From the NCBI GenBank assembly GCA_013365325.1, contig JABVXV010000074.1, forward strand, positions 124,001 to 188,000: a stretch of DNA of 64,000 bases, given 5' to 3'. Source of the DNA: Dipetalonema caudispina (Eukaryota; Nematoda; Chromadorea; Rhabditida; Onchocercidae). Below, piece after piece: positions 25,198 through 38,334 of the stretch. The position numbers and the translations under genes were made by a program. Within the stretch, counting starts at the first letter, position 1. Each line of letters begins with the position of its first letter. Below the pieces are notes generated by a model, which was given only the letters and a program-made list of their open reading frames with translations, had not been told where the DNA came from and ran no database searches.

Positions 25198-25299
25198 GAA
25201 ACTTGATTATTTACGTATTTCTTGTAACGTTTCACGAGCAAATTTTTACTGGTCAACTATTCTGTGAATACTCACTAGTTATATTTTACAGGAAGAAAT

Positions 25300-27331
25300 A
25301 TGGCAGATGAAAGTTCTATGAATGTAATTGAAGATGAAATAATTTGCTCAAAACTTGCAACTAAAAAATAGTAAAGTTTGAAATATTCATTTTGTTACTT
25401 CTTTAGTTTGTATTCTTGGAAAAGAATTGTAATTCTATAGTTTTAACATAGAGTTTGCTAATTAACAGTTATTTTCTCACTACTCTTTTAATGTGAAATG
25501 TTTAATGTCATGTCAAAAATCAATTTTAGTTGAAAAAGATTAGTGGGTTCGTTAGATGTGAGGAAGTGAATAATAAATCAGAATTAAGATATATATTGCA
25601 GTTGGATTGAACATTACGAAAAAGAATTGGAAAATTTCGAAGAATTTGGTGATGAAGGTGAGATATGGTTTGGACGTATTGCTGAAAGTCGTTTGGTGAA
25701 ATATGTTAGCGGAAATGAACAATTATCAAAATCATGCAAATTAATTGATTTTGGTTGTGGTAATGGTTCATTGTTGAGAGCGCTGGTATGTGTAACATTG
25801 TCGCATTTATAGCTAATGTATGTGATAGTATTGGATTTCAGAGGAATTAGGTAGTTCTGTGCAAGAAATTCGAAAATGCATTACCAAATGCAATTTTCTT
25901 ATTTAAACCGTCAATATTTTGACCATATTAATTGCTCAAAATATTTCTTCAAGCTTGTCAAAATAAGTAGATTAGCATGATCTGCGATGGACTGTTCTGT
26001 GAATTGGTTGCAATATAAAGACAAAAAAAAAACTTAGCTTCTGCAACTACGACCAAAACGAATTTATTCTGTTTGATCATTTCTTTTGACGAAGTTTGCT
26101 TTGCTTTGCTAGGTTAAATCCATGCTGTGAATTAAAGTAATCAAAACCAGAGTTTTAGCTGCTTAGTTCATTCCGTGGCATGTATTACAGTTGGCACCAT
26201 TAAATTAATGATGTCAGTTGCATACATCCAAAGTCCGGTTATTTACATCTTTTAATATCCAGATCTCGTATAAACGCTCTTCTATTTTAAAATATATCCT
26301 TTTTTCTTCCTTCCCACTTTCACATAACCAAAATTAAAGCTTTTTCACCTTACAGTGATAAAAAGGATAGATGCAGTGATGAAGCTGATTCATCCTCTTA
26401 TGCTCATTTCCACTACTTTGACTTGTTGATATATTGTTCTCTTTCTTACTATCAAACGTATAATCTCTAAAGTGGCTAAGAATATTGAAAATTTTAACAT
26501 ACCTGATAATAGAAATTGACTTTGTGTAGTTGTTCGTAATACCCTTCATTTCAGCGACAAGAAGGTTATTCTCATTTATGTGGTGTTGATTATTCCGAAG
26601 AAGCAGTATTGCTAGCCAAAAAACTTACAGAAAAAAAATGCGCAGAAGACAGTATCCAAATTGATTATCAGGTAATTCTTGATTTTTATCCACAGTATTA
26701 TCAATAAGACGCTCTTCGTTTTAGAGGTCCTACAGATAACCATTTTTAGGTAGTTGATCTGTTGAATGAGAATATTAACTTAGGAGAATTCGACGCTGTT
26801 CTTGATAAGGGCACTTGGGATGCGCTTTCACTATCAGTCGATCGTGATTGTCGTTTGAGAAAGTACAAGGCGAACATTTGTAAAACCCTGCGACCTTGCG
26901 GACTTTTCATCATTTGTTCATGTAACTATTCGAGGTACTTTGTTAACATTTCATTCTTGAATTTATAGTATATTATTAAGTGAATGATAGTTCGTTGAAC
27001 GCATTCTGGTAAAATTTTGTGGAACCTGACCTGGTTCTACCAGTCTTAGCAGATTCAAAACGCTCATGTAATAGAGCTTATAGTAAAAAATCTGGGTCCG
27101 TTAACCGTACAGTGCAACAGTTTAAAATTGATATTAGTTATACGGTTTTATTATTTTACAGAGTGAAGTATTTTCTCATTGTGGAATAATTTACATTACA
27201 GAGATGAATTGGAGAAACAGTTTAGCGATAAAGAGTTGGGATTTCTCGAAGAAATCCAACCTAAAAATATTCTTGAATTCGGTGGTCGAAAAGGTTCAAC
27301 GACGACATGCATGGTATTTCAAAAATTGTAG
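25300..27331 (+). CDS. EEF1A lysine methyltransferase 2 (METTL10 family)
   Basis: Five exons: 25300-25370, 25602-25785, 26555-26671, 26750-26934, 27202-27331, giving 228 aa. It is a seven-beta-strand SAM-dependent methyltransferase. YWIEHYEKELENFEEFGDEG and EIWFG (about 24-49) are the signature N-terminus of EEF1AKMT2/Efm4. LIDFGCGNGSLLRAL is motif I (SAM glycine loop), GVDYSEEAV follows, then DAVLDKGTWDALSL with the family-specific DKGT. The C-terminus FGGRKGSTTTCMVFQK also matches. The human enzyme methylates Lys318 of elongation factor 1A. The start is the ATG at 25300, nine bases after a strong acceptor (atattttacag, ending 25291), as expected for spliced-leader addition. Length is close to yeast and human homologues. 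Confidence 0.93.
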
Positions 27332-28325
27332 ATTCAGCAGGAAAATATCAGCCGTATTCTGCGGTTTCCTTTTATGACACTTGTTATTTGAATTGTACTT
27401 CAGGGGCGGAGAAATAACTTTAGGTGAAAAGATCAAAGCCAATCTAGTGTGATATGTCTTGCTCGCAGAATTCTTGCTTTGATATAAATAGCTTTAATGT
27501 CGAGAGGAAATGAAGTGTTACATTTAAATGCTTTATTGGAATCTATGGCATCTTGGTTAATAAACAAAAAATATAGATAAAAACAAAAAGAGGAGTTTTC
27601 AATGAAGACTGAGATGGCAAAAAGTGGTAAGGGGCTCCTCAGGCAAGACCCGAAATGTAAGAAAACCTTCATGAAAGTGTTCAGTTTTACTAAAAAAAAA
27701 ATTAAGAACTGGAACTTTCTAAAGCTTTTTCTTACCTCTTGAAGTTTTTGTGAAAGTAAAGAGAAAGATTCGAAGTGAATTTATAGAAGAAATAAATACT
27801 GCGCTTGTTTGATCAGTATTGACTATCCTTTGGTAAAGTACAACAATGACATACCACGATTCTTCAGTCTCCAGTAAGTTCGATTAACATTCCAATACAT
27901 CGAGAAAATTTTTTGTAAATTCGAGAAAAATTTTTGTCTACAGAAGCGAACAGGACGCACAGAAGAATAGCCACTACATTAATAAATTTAAAAAACAAAT
28001 CAGTCATTCATTCATATGCAGCGAAAATGGCTGCTCGTTTTGAACGAAGTGGTTGGATTAGAACATGAAAAGTTGATAGAGTTCGATATGTCTTAATGCC
28101 TTAGTAACGTCAAAAACAATGTATTGATCGTCTTATCAAAAACACAAGTTAAAGAAACATAAACACAGTTAACACCAAAAAAAGTTTTTCGTAATAAAAT
28201 GAGGAAATTAAAGTGAACTAATAAGCAACATAAATTAAAATATGAAATAACTAAATTCAAAATAGCAGAGATGCAATTGCATAGCATCGCAGGATGCAGG
28301 ATACGGGATATTTGCGACCTGATAA
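27332..28325. other. Convergent intergenic region methyltransferase / E-Syt
   Basis: About 1 kb holding the two facing 3' ends. No coding signal recognised; the short frames in it have no domain or splice context. Confidence 0.5.
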
Positions 28326-31300
28326 TCAACATTGTTTGAGATCATACCAAAAGCTCGAGAACTCTTCCGTTATTTCTACACTATCCAACCTTATTTGTAC
28401 CTAGAAAAATATAGGGAAGGAATAATTCGGGAGAGTATTCTTTAGACATTAAATCTACTTTTTTAAAAAGATTTTGTACGATAAAGAACACCAAAAATAT
28501 TTAACCAGGGGGGAAAATTCTGAAAATTTGTTGGTTAAACGAACCATTCCAAGGATGGGGGCCTTGCTAAAAGGTCCATAATTGATAGCATCCTTTACAG
28601 TGAAGATGAGCATGTGATTCTCGATATCGCTAAAGTGCAAACTGAATTCGAACCTGAAAAATTTAATGCCAAGAAGTACAGATATCAAGGGATACGGTGA
28701 CACAAAATTTGATTTAGTTGATTCACTACGGATTCTATCATGCATAAATGAGAAGGAAATATTTCAATGTTTGAGGCACACAGCAGACAAAATAAAGCTT
28801 AGCACCTCAAACTAAACTATTTTAATTCGAAAATAGTGCCTTTATGAAACAGGACCATTGTTGAGAAGCATAAAAAACTAATGCTTAGAAACGAATATGT
28901 GGTCAGGTTTGTTGCAAATTTTAGGAAGAAAATGATCTAAGAAAGGCATACAACTGATAGAAACTCACTGATTGTCGAAAAGTGGATCGAGAGAATTCCT
29001 AACAATTGGTGTTCTTCGCTTCTCACCACCACGCATATCGTTCAAAGCTGTTAGACGTACAGTTAAGTATGGATCTGCGGAGCCTTGACTATCAAGTGGA
29101 TACAGTTCTCTGAAATATCACAAACTAATTACATAAATGTAAGTGAAAGCTGATTACAATTCCAATCAGCATGCAATGGTAGTGCTGAAAACATAATGAT
29201 ACGGACATATTTTTCTCTATGATTGAGACTTCCGAGATCTCCGAGTAAGTCAGAAGGCACCGCATCAAATTGTGATCGGTAATCAATAATGAAATAACCG
29301 AAAAGTGGTGCTTGGAAACGGTCTTATAATGTATTGGCTTGCAATAACTGAGATCGACACAGCAGGCTACAAGGATGATATTTCGACCGTGGAATTTGTT
29401 TAAATTAATTAATAAGAAAATTTGCAGCAAATGAAAACAGTTTAGAACTGTTTGGAACTAAATAACACGTACATTATACGTATGACCCGAACTATTAGCT
29501 TATTTAATTCTTTCAGATGTTGAAGACCAAATTGCAAGCGACCATTTTGACCAGCGCTAAAAAATATGTAGAAGTTAGGAGACAAAATAATAATCCCCCT
29601 TGTCACTGATGTAGACCTCGATTTGCTTTTTCCGGATGATAGTTCTTATCATTTGCTAAGAAAATCACAATCAACCTCAGTAATCATTATTTCCTAACAT
29701 TGCTGAAATATACCACAAAAACATACGGCCTTCCTCTGCCTTGTGTATGCTTCGTTTGGAACAATTTTTCACCAAAAGTACGACGACGCCTATATGCACT
29801 TGCGGCTGATTCACTGCTATTTCTGCGCATTTTCATCTGTTCGTTGATTGGTAATTTCGAGTCCAAGATTAATGCTTTTTTATCCGGTTTTCGAAGATTC
29901 GTCTTATATTCTGCCGGATTCTGATCTCGCTTATTACTTTCATCAACTGTTAGTAATTTTTCAGCTCTCTCAATGAACACTTCTAAAAAAATGGATTCGA
30001 AATACACTTTCGTATTAATTGGACGAACAGTATGATAAGCCCAGCCTTAATTATGAGGAAAAAAAAACTAAGTCTCAATTGTAATGCCAATTATTCAGCA
30101 TATCTGTAAGAGCGTATTTACTATAAACTTCACTATTTAGTGAACCATTCCACTGAATTTTCCAACTCTTGTTGTAGATACAAAAAATAAGAATTTTAGC
30201 CTTATCATATACAAAACGAAGCATAATATTTCAAATTATAGCATTCTTCAGCAAGTGAGGATGTGAGAATTGAACTACAAAAAAATCCCTCCCCATCAAA
30301 TGTGGAAATAAGTTCACTAAAAAAGTTGGAACGTGTATAACAAACAGGAAGTTTTTTTAAATGATAAATGATAAAATCTTTTAATGATAAAATCTTACCA
30401 TTGCCATAAATTGCTTCTCTATTACCACCAGAAACAGAATTCTCTTTCTGTTGATCAGTAACCAAAGCCTATAAAAACATTGAAATGAAAACAATAACCC
30501 AAATACAATAGGATAACCTTAATCAGAACCGTATATATACCAAGAATTTTTTAATCCTGAATAAGCAAAGAGGTCCAAAACTCGGTTCAAAATATCCGTT
30601 AGATCGTATAATGGATGTTACAATTGGACCTTATGATACTCTGACTGCAGTGGAACTATTCCTTTGCTGAAAGGTGAATCGCTTGGTTAGAATTAAATGT
30701 TGATGGTTTCAACTTTTTTCGGGGAAAATGATATTTAACACTTCGGTATGTTATCGAATAACCTTCCAACATTTCCAAAAAAAATAAAAATAAAATCTAA
30801 AAACCAAATCAAAGACGCCTAACACAAAGAGATATATCTACATCGAGACATTTTTCACCCTAAATAATTTACCCTGATGCGCGCTGTGATGACCATTGGA
30901 CTCTGATGAACTCCTTGTGTTAATGGGAAGGTTTGTTCAAACAATTCCAAATTCGGTTCTCGCAAAATTGTCTTCAACGGCAAAACCAATTCACCGAGGG
31001 AACGTTTTGTTGTATGATCGATAGCCTTAAACATTTTGATGAAATGGTCTAATATCAATCTTTTTATATAAACATTGTCAGGAGATAATGAAGATATAAT
31101 TCCTTCATCGTGTAGATCAGGATTTAGTCTCGTAAAACCTTTCCAAGTATAGAAAACAGACAGTTGTGTATTACTTACTTCACTTTCGTAATCCAACTAA
31201 GCATGTGTTCTGGGAACTTCAGAATATTTCTTGACCGCGACATTCTTCTTCAGAATGATGTGCACAAATACTGCACAAATAAGTACAGGAAAATAAATAT

Positions 31301-34300
31301 CAATGAGAAAACTAATTCACTCAAGTTGAAAAAAGCACTGTTTTCAAGTGTTTGAAACGTTCTTGAATGGAATCATCAATTAACCGCTGTAAGTCAACTA
31401 TGCTATACCTCAAATTTCAGTTCTCGTCCTTCGGGATGACGAACAAAAAACAGTATCTTGTATTGGAATAATGGATTAACAGTTTTTATTTTTGTCGGCG
31501 TTTGTTGGATGTCTTTGCCAAGACTTACCATAATATATGGTGACGGTTCCACTTTTGCTTTCGGATACTAAAAAAATCAAAAATGAAACATATAACTACG
31601 AACTGAAAATCTTAAATACGCATGAGTAGTCACAACGAAAAGAGTACAGCGTTCTTTTTTTGCTTTCAGATTTCTACCACCATTCTTTATTCGTCAGAAT
31701 AACGGCAACTACCCTGACCTTATTTGATTGCTTTTCAATGTTATCCTATTCATCTTTCGAAGATAACCCACCGGTCATACCAATTAATTTCACTTACTAG
31801 CTACTTAAATTGGAAGGAATTTGAACCATTTAGGATGGAATACAACCTATAGTGAGCCAATAGTGTACACGTAATACATGCAAATAAGCATCACTGTCTG
31901 ATTATCCTTATAGTTTTGATGTAGCTGTAACTGACTCTAGTAAATCAGCGCCAATGACATTTCTTCCTCATCCTACGAGAATCATAAACTTACCGGCAAA
32001 TCGGATACACTATCAATAAAGACCATAAGCAATGCAGAATGTACTGGTTTATCAGTATTGAACCAATAACTTCCGAATTCTGGATAAGTAAAGTCTAGAG
32101 ATGAAGATGATAAGTTCATCCAGGTAGCCTAAAAATCCATAACAGAAAAAATTTTCACAGAAACCGTAACTTGCTACAACTGTTCCAATTTGTACCCGAG
32201 ACAAATGAACATTTTATTTTAACATTATCTATTTATGAAAAATCTAACTGAACAAATCCGTCAGGTGTATTCTAAATTAATAAATAAGGTTTGAGAAAAT
32301 TCTTATGAAAATTCTGGTCTGCTCACTTATTCGGAATCCACTCTCGAATGCTTCATTTTTGCTATGAGTATGAAAAAAAGAAACCTTAACTGCTTTAAAA
32401 AAAAATAAAGGAGATGTGAAACGAGATAAAACGAGATTTAGCTATTCACACTACATCACCCTCATCAAAACAGTAAACTGCTGATGTTCAAAAAACTGCA
32501 TAATTTTTGAAATAAATAATACCTGAATATGTATATCGCCATGTTTACATGAATCTAAAGGTAACCAATCATCAAGATCTCTTTTTTCTTTGATATTAAT
32601 TAGGTCGATCGCCAATGTCCCTAATTCCTCATCACTACCCATTTTATCATAATCAAATAATTCTATACGCAATTTTTGCCCATTAGCTTGATCAACGACA
32701 AATTCAAAATATTCATTCCAAACTGGATTCAGATCATTATCAATCGTTTTGGTCCGGTAGAACTGGGAACCAACTGAAAATGCCCAAAAGATTATATGAA
32801 AAAAATCCAAAGAGTCTAATAAAATATATCGAATATAAGTTAGTTGATGATTAAAGTGCTAGATATGTCACCGAATTATAAAAGGATAAGTAGTACATCT
32901 TTTTTGCTAGTTATTTTTTTCGAAAAACATAGATTTACAGAGGTAACGAGCATCAAGTGCAGTACGTATCCGAAACCAAGAGGGCAAAGCAGCCGCATAC
33001 TGTTAAGTTACAAAAATCACAAATATTCGCTCAGAATTAAAAAATACCCTGTATCTGACAATATGGATCACTTGCCATCCTCTTTGTGAATTTTATATCT
33101 CTATTTTCCAAATCTCTGGCTTCCACAACTTTTAAACGAAGCACTCCGTCAGGTTCCGGTAAGTGCAACCTGGTGACATCGAAATTTGGAGCCAATGGGA
33201 CAACTATTTCATTCGGAAGCACACACAAAGCCGAGACCTAAAAATTTTTTGTATTTTCGAAAATTCCACCGACTTACTTTAACAAATGAAAAGGAAATTG
33301 TAATGTTATGAGTATAATAGCAAAAACTATTGGACTTTCACGGCAGAAATAAAAGAAATGTTGAAATCATCCACCTGAGAATCAATTATTGCACGAATCG
33401 CATTTAACAAACCAGGCAATTCCACGAATTCACCCATACCAGTCAGATTAAAATCGATTTTCTGAAATCTGAAAGAATCAAATTGCATCTTAAAATGCAA
33501 GAACTTTACAAAAAAGCCTAGTAAGTAGAGTGGATAAAAATGAGATATCGCCATAATAATTTCAAGTTGACTTTGTAACAAAAAACAATTTGTTCGTTTC
33601 AAATTTCGTCGAACTCACCGGTTTTTCCAAAAAGAATCCAGAAACACCGCCAACCATTGGTGGGTACGGTAATAAGGGCTTCAAGACAGCTCTTAACTTT
33701 CCAGAAAACTGGAACATGCCTTTAATTATTTCGGAATCACATGAAATTCAACTGTAAACTCACATCTTGTTTTCAAAAATTCTTCAAATTGCTTTATTTT
33801 CTCACTATAATATCAGTAAACACTTTTCAAATCTTCTCTAATCTCTAGAAACACTGTAAAATACTGCACCTGCAGCTGATTTAAGCCGCCCGTGAAACCT
33901 GCAACACTAACATCGAAGTCAGCGTCTCCAGCATAAGCGATGTCCATGTCAACTATAATACGATCTCGACCAACATTATGTGTATAAACCTAATGGAAAG
34001 AAGAAGTGGAAATTAATTAATAATGGAACAGAGCCTTTAAAACAACTATCATATATGTAAATATGAATTAGTATAGCCGGCTAACAATTTAAGATTCAGT
34101 CGACAACAAGGCTCTGAACAACCTCTTCCGAAAAATCCTTCGAAATTTTTACTTATTAAAAAATCAATGTGAAAAAGAAACTTTTGCGAAAATTTGGAAA
34201 AATTTTTATAATCACTTTAATGCCGCCGACACGACAAGGAATATCCCCCATATCCATTTTCGTGAATTTGAATGACTTGAAGATAGCTGGCAGCTGTGAT

Positions 34301-35627
34301 TTAACCTGAGGTTCGATGTATTCACGCATGAAATACTTGGAATATTCGGTAATGTATGGCCAAAGTTGCAATATAACCTAAAGTAATGCAATTTTCTGCA
34401 AAAAAATTATTTTAACCTTTACAGTCTGAAATTAATAACAATCAAATCTTCTGTATCATCGCAACATCCTCCATGTTAGGAAGTATTACATGATGTTATC
34501 AATTTATGTCTATGTTATCGTATAGGAATTAGTAGAGAACAATAGTGCCTTTATAAAGAGTAATACTACTTTGCTTAACTGAAAACAAACTTTGTTAAGC
34601 CATTCAACTCGCTCGGTATCCGGAAATTGAACCCAAGCTGGAAGATCTTGCAGCTGTGCTAATATAACCTGCAATTGAACAAAAACATATTTCATAACTA
34701 ATTGCCTAATATTTCATGCACTTTCTAAAAAAATATAAACATACATTAACAAACAAATATTATTTTAACAACTGACACTAAACCAACCTCTCGTTCTTTC
34801 AGAGCAGCTTGTCTCAAACCTAATAGTCGTTTCTCGCGTTGTCGCCACATATGCGATTTTAAAACATGCAAAGTGACAAGAATAAAAATCCATCCAAATG
34901 AGAACTGATAATATCCAAACAGATAACAGAACTGCAAATCAGACTCAGAGTTAGAATACATTAAAAAATTAACCTAAATATTTAAGAAATGGTACAGTTC
35001 AAACGGATAAGGGATTACATAAAGTATTACTAGTGAATGACAAAAAAGAAGATGAGCTAATGCCGATTATTTAAGTCTATCCAGCTATTAAATCTAATTA
35101 AATGTCTGTTAATCTGATATGGAAGCTTTTATAGGAAGGCAGGAAATCGGATATATCCGTCATGCAGTTATAGCGTTACTACAAAATACAATGCATTGAA
35201 TGTATCATTCAGTTCTTATGATAGATAAATGAAGGATAAAGAATACCTAAAAACTACAAGCTTTAAAATGAATAATACAATTAGATATAACTGAGCTTAA
35301 ATTTCAAATTGGAAATTATAATTCAACTCAATGTTATTGTTGCAATTTGAAGAATTTAGCATTTCGCACCGAAAAATATTTGTAATATTGCTGTAATTAT
35401 TATTCATTCCTAACTTTCCATATTTAATCATTTACATTTTTTTTCGCCCAACTCAATCAGTAATTTGACTTTGACTTAATTCCACTTTATTTTCTCATAA
35501 AATGTAAACTTAAAAATTCAGAAAGGATCATTTCCTTGAATACATTTAAAAATTAAAAAAAAAAAAAAATTACCCCCAAAATGATAAAATTGCCGATTAC
35601 TGGTATCACATAATTTTGCCATGTCAT
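28326..35627 (-). CDS. esyt-2: Extended synaptotagmin (SMP + three C2 domains)
   Basis: Eighteen exons, read 35627-35574, 34931-34788, 34668-34591, 34377-34216, 33989-33870, 33708-33619, 33461-33375, 33237-33048, 32773-32523, 32128-31994, 31567-31409, 31025-30873, 30468-30399, 29982-29727, 29556-29473, 29109-28969, 28653-28545, 28400-28326; 785 aa. Order: membrane hairpin (about 5-48); SMP lipid-transfer domain (about 70-245, with PAWVQFPDTERVEWLNK and LWPYI); C2A (about 260-390) with intact calcium-site motifs (SDPYCQI, LFDYDKMGSDEELG); C2B (about 405-540), where PSPY replaces DPY; a basic Ser/Arg linker (about 565-648); C2C (about 652-785), ending FSSFWYDLKQC. E-Syts tether endoplasmic reticulum to plasma membrane and move glycerolipids in a calcium-dependent way. 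Every exon phase agrees. The exon 15 donor (29472, GTACGT) and the acceptor before 31025 are the weaker calls. The symbol is given by similarity to the single C. elegans E-Syt. Confidence 0.93.
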
Positions 35628-36909
35628 TTTCACTCTTTTAGATCAGTCTTTGATTCCTACAGCAGCAAGTTACGAATTAATTCCAATAAAATACTCTGAA
35701 ATAAATGAACAAAAAGAATTGTTGAAAAAATGTTTGCATAATTGACACTTTTTACAGAACAAATTTAATAGTGTTCCACTTTAACCATCTATTTCAGGCA
35801 AAAATATACCATCTAATTAATTTTCATTTCATTTAAGCTCCCAATTAGCTACAACATTTTGATAATTATTACATGTGAAATCAAATTCTATCATTTCAAC
35901 AAATATCGAGACTTTCAGTAATTACAAATTACTAAATTTATTTTCAGTATTTCATCAATATCTTCTCATCTCTTCCCACTAATATTTGAAGCAAAAACTG
36001 ACATACGATACACTCAAAAAAAAAAATGCACAATATAACAAATAACTCTAATAGAAAAAGAAAATAGCAACTCAACTAATTGGAAAAAAAAACAAAAAAC
36101 AAAATCGATACGACTAATTCTAGTTATCATTTCTATTATTCAACTAATAGCTATTACACTTTTTTGCTCATTTCTCTATGCTATTGACATTTATTACACA
36201 GATGAATTATTGAAACAAAATAATGTAAAATAATTTACATACATATCCCGTATAAAATGTCAATACTGAATATCTCTACTTCTCCACTCGTAAAAAAAAA
36301 AAAAAAGTGACGAAAAAAATGATGAGAATGTACTTTGAAGGGAAGGTGTAAATATTTTCCCAATAGTCTGCTCTGCTTAATTGCAACAATAGATTATCCC
36401 ATATGGCTGCCACTTCTACATGTATTATTTCCGAAGGACGGCTGTGTACTTAAATGCTTCCTAGCATTTTTAAAACTGAAAATGTAATACAAAACAATTA
36501 AAAATCATTTATTCGCATTTGAAAATTCTCGAGAAAATTTGAATTTATCTCAAAGACGTTTTTAGTTTTTGCTGATTAACTTGAGAGTAAAGCATCTGAT
36601 AACATAAAAATTTCTAAACCCAGAAAAAGTTTCTTCCTCAAAAAGACGGAAAAATATCTAAACTGAACAGTAGTGGAAAATGATCATTATAAACAATGAT
36701 AGTAACAAATGTGCCACTCTAAGAAAATAATTCAAAATTTACAAACAAGCAGACATGCAACTGACCTCATACAATCAATTACATAACAGACAAATAAATT
36801 TCAAGAAAACCCTTCTACCACAATGAATTCCTTCTATTCATAGGTCCAAAAAAAACTGACAAGCAGCACAGTCAACAACATACATTATTAAAACGTAAAA
36901 AAAAGAACT
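35628..36909. other. Spacer between SPF27 and E-Syt genes
   Basis: About 1.3 kb, AT-rich with poly-A tracts, between two minus-strand genes. It should contain the E-Syt promoter on the left and the SPF27 3' UTR on the right. No gene recognised. Confidence 0.5.
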
Positions 36910-38334
36910 CTACGAAAGTAATTTAGCTTTCTTGGCCAATATCTCATTATCTGCTGCCAGCTCTTGGCAAGCAAGCTCCATTTTGTAATTTTTGGTGACC
37001 ATTTGCACCCAATTTTGTTCCAAATCTTTTAGTTTTAATCCCGCTTCCATTTGACTTTTCCGCCGTCTCGAATGAATTTCCATTACCTCTTCTCGGAGCT
37101 GAAATCTTTTGTGATTTTAAGTGGAAAATATGACGAGGAAAACAAAAGTCTACGATTAAGTCTACATAGTTGAGAAATGCGATACTAAGAGCAAGTAAGT
37201 AAATGTACTAATGAGCGAAATAGTAGGCATGTAGAAAACTAGTAAACAAATCGATGCTAAGTTTAAAAACCTTGCAAGCGAACTTCTGCATGATTTTCGA
37301 ACCAATTAAAATATGAATAATGCTGTTAAAAACAAACGAGACTTATGAGAAACGATATTCGAAGTTTTCGGAAATGATTTAAGATTGCTACCTTCCTTAA
37401 TTCTTTCTCTTCGCAGTGTAGCATAGTTTCCAATTCCTTGTTGTATCGGAGGTAAACAGGTGGTGCATGCTCGTCCATCAGTTGCAAATTGATATTACGA
37501 AGTAATAAATGTTCATTCTGTGCAGCCGCATTACGAATAGCCTGAACTGCTATTATTACTGTTACTGTTATTATTATCATCGCCACTATCGTATTATTCA
37601 AAAACACAAAGAAATTGAAATTCGACTAAAAATTAAAAAAGAATTTTGAAAACGTGCTTTTCTCCACGAGGTTTTATCACCCTGCCGTCCTGTTGTTGAT
37701 GGACAGGATAATTCATATCGTGACATATCTAATTTTGGCATTTCCTGCAAAAATAAAAAATAACAACTCTAAAAAATAAACGATAGAATTATTACTTCAG
37801 AAAACCTGATAGATTATTAAGAAAAAAGCAGAATGAGGAATTCCTATCTCTAAAATATGATTCCTCAGCTCGGTGCTTTACTATGATCTCTTTGTCGCTG
37901 CTCTATTTGCTATCTATACAAAATAAAGCATTCCAATGTCCTGTAAACTACAGTGTGTGAGATTAGGTCAAGCTTTTCAAACTTCATTAAACTCCCATCA
38001 ACATTACACGAAGTTACTATTTTCCATATTAACAAAAATATCATAATTTTAGCAAGAAACGAAAGGTAAAACTTACTTGTTTTTTGGACATCCTAATATA
38101 TTCTTTGATCAAACAAGGAGTCAGAAACACGTCAAAATCAGGAGGTGACATGTTTTGCAAATAATTTTTGATAGGACGAAAAACTCGGCATTCATCCTCT
38201 ATTAGCTGCATTGCCATCTGTCGATCAGATTCTGTATAGTCCGAATCAAGATAAGGCAAAGCGTCCACTAAAACTGCTGCATCTTCCGATTTGCTTGCTG
38301 TACCCGCAATACGTGGTACTACAGCCATTTCCAT
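36910..38334 (-). CDS. Pre-mRNA splicing factor SPF27 / BCAS2
   Basis: Four exons, read 38334-38077, 37744-37681, 37546-37392, 37098-36910, giving 221 aa (human BCAS2 has 225). Recognisable stretches are VDALPYLDSDY (about 23-33), the FRPIKNYLQNM motif, SRYELSCP, and a long C-terminal coiled coil from about residue 115 to the end. The coil includes LRYNKELETMLHCEEKELRK, LKDLEQNWVQMVTKNYKMEL and ACQELAADNEIL. SPF27 is a core part of the PRP19/NTC complex, which activates the spliceosome. The start ATG (38334) lies four bases after a good acceptor (tttctatttgtag), so the mRNA is probably trans-spliced. The exon 3 acceptor was chosen at 37547-37549 because it keeps phase; an alternative five bases away does not. 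Confidence 0.93.

Larger units (their letters stand above)
24111..25299. other. Intergenic region with dense ACGTG motifs
   Basis: No gene seen. The first part is ordinary AT-rich 3' flank. The second part (24640-25200) carries ten ACGTG or CACGT pentamers, including two full CACGTG palindromes. The region ends at a strong pyrimidine-AG (atattttacag) just before the next start codon. Confidence 0.6.
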
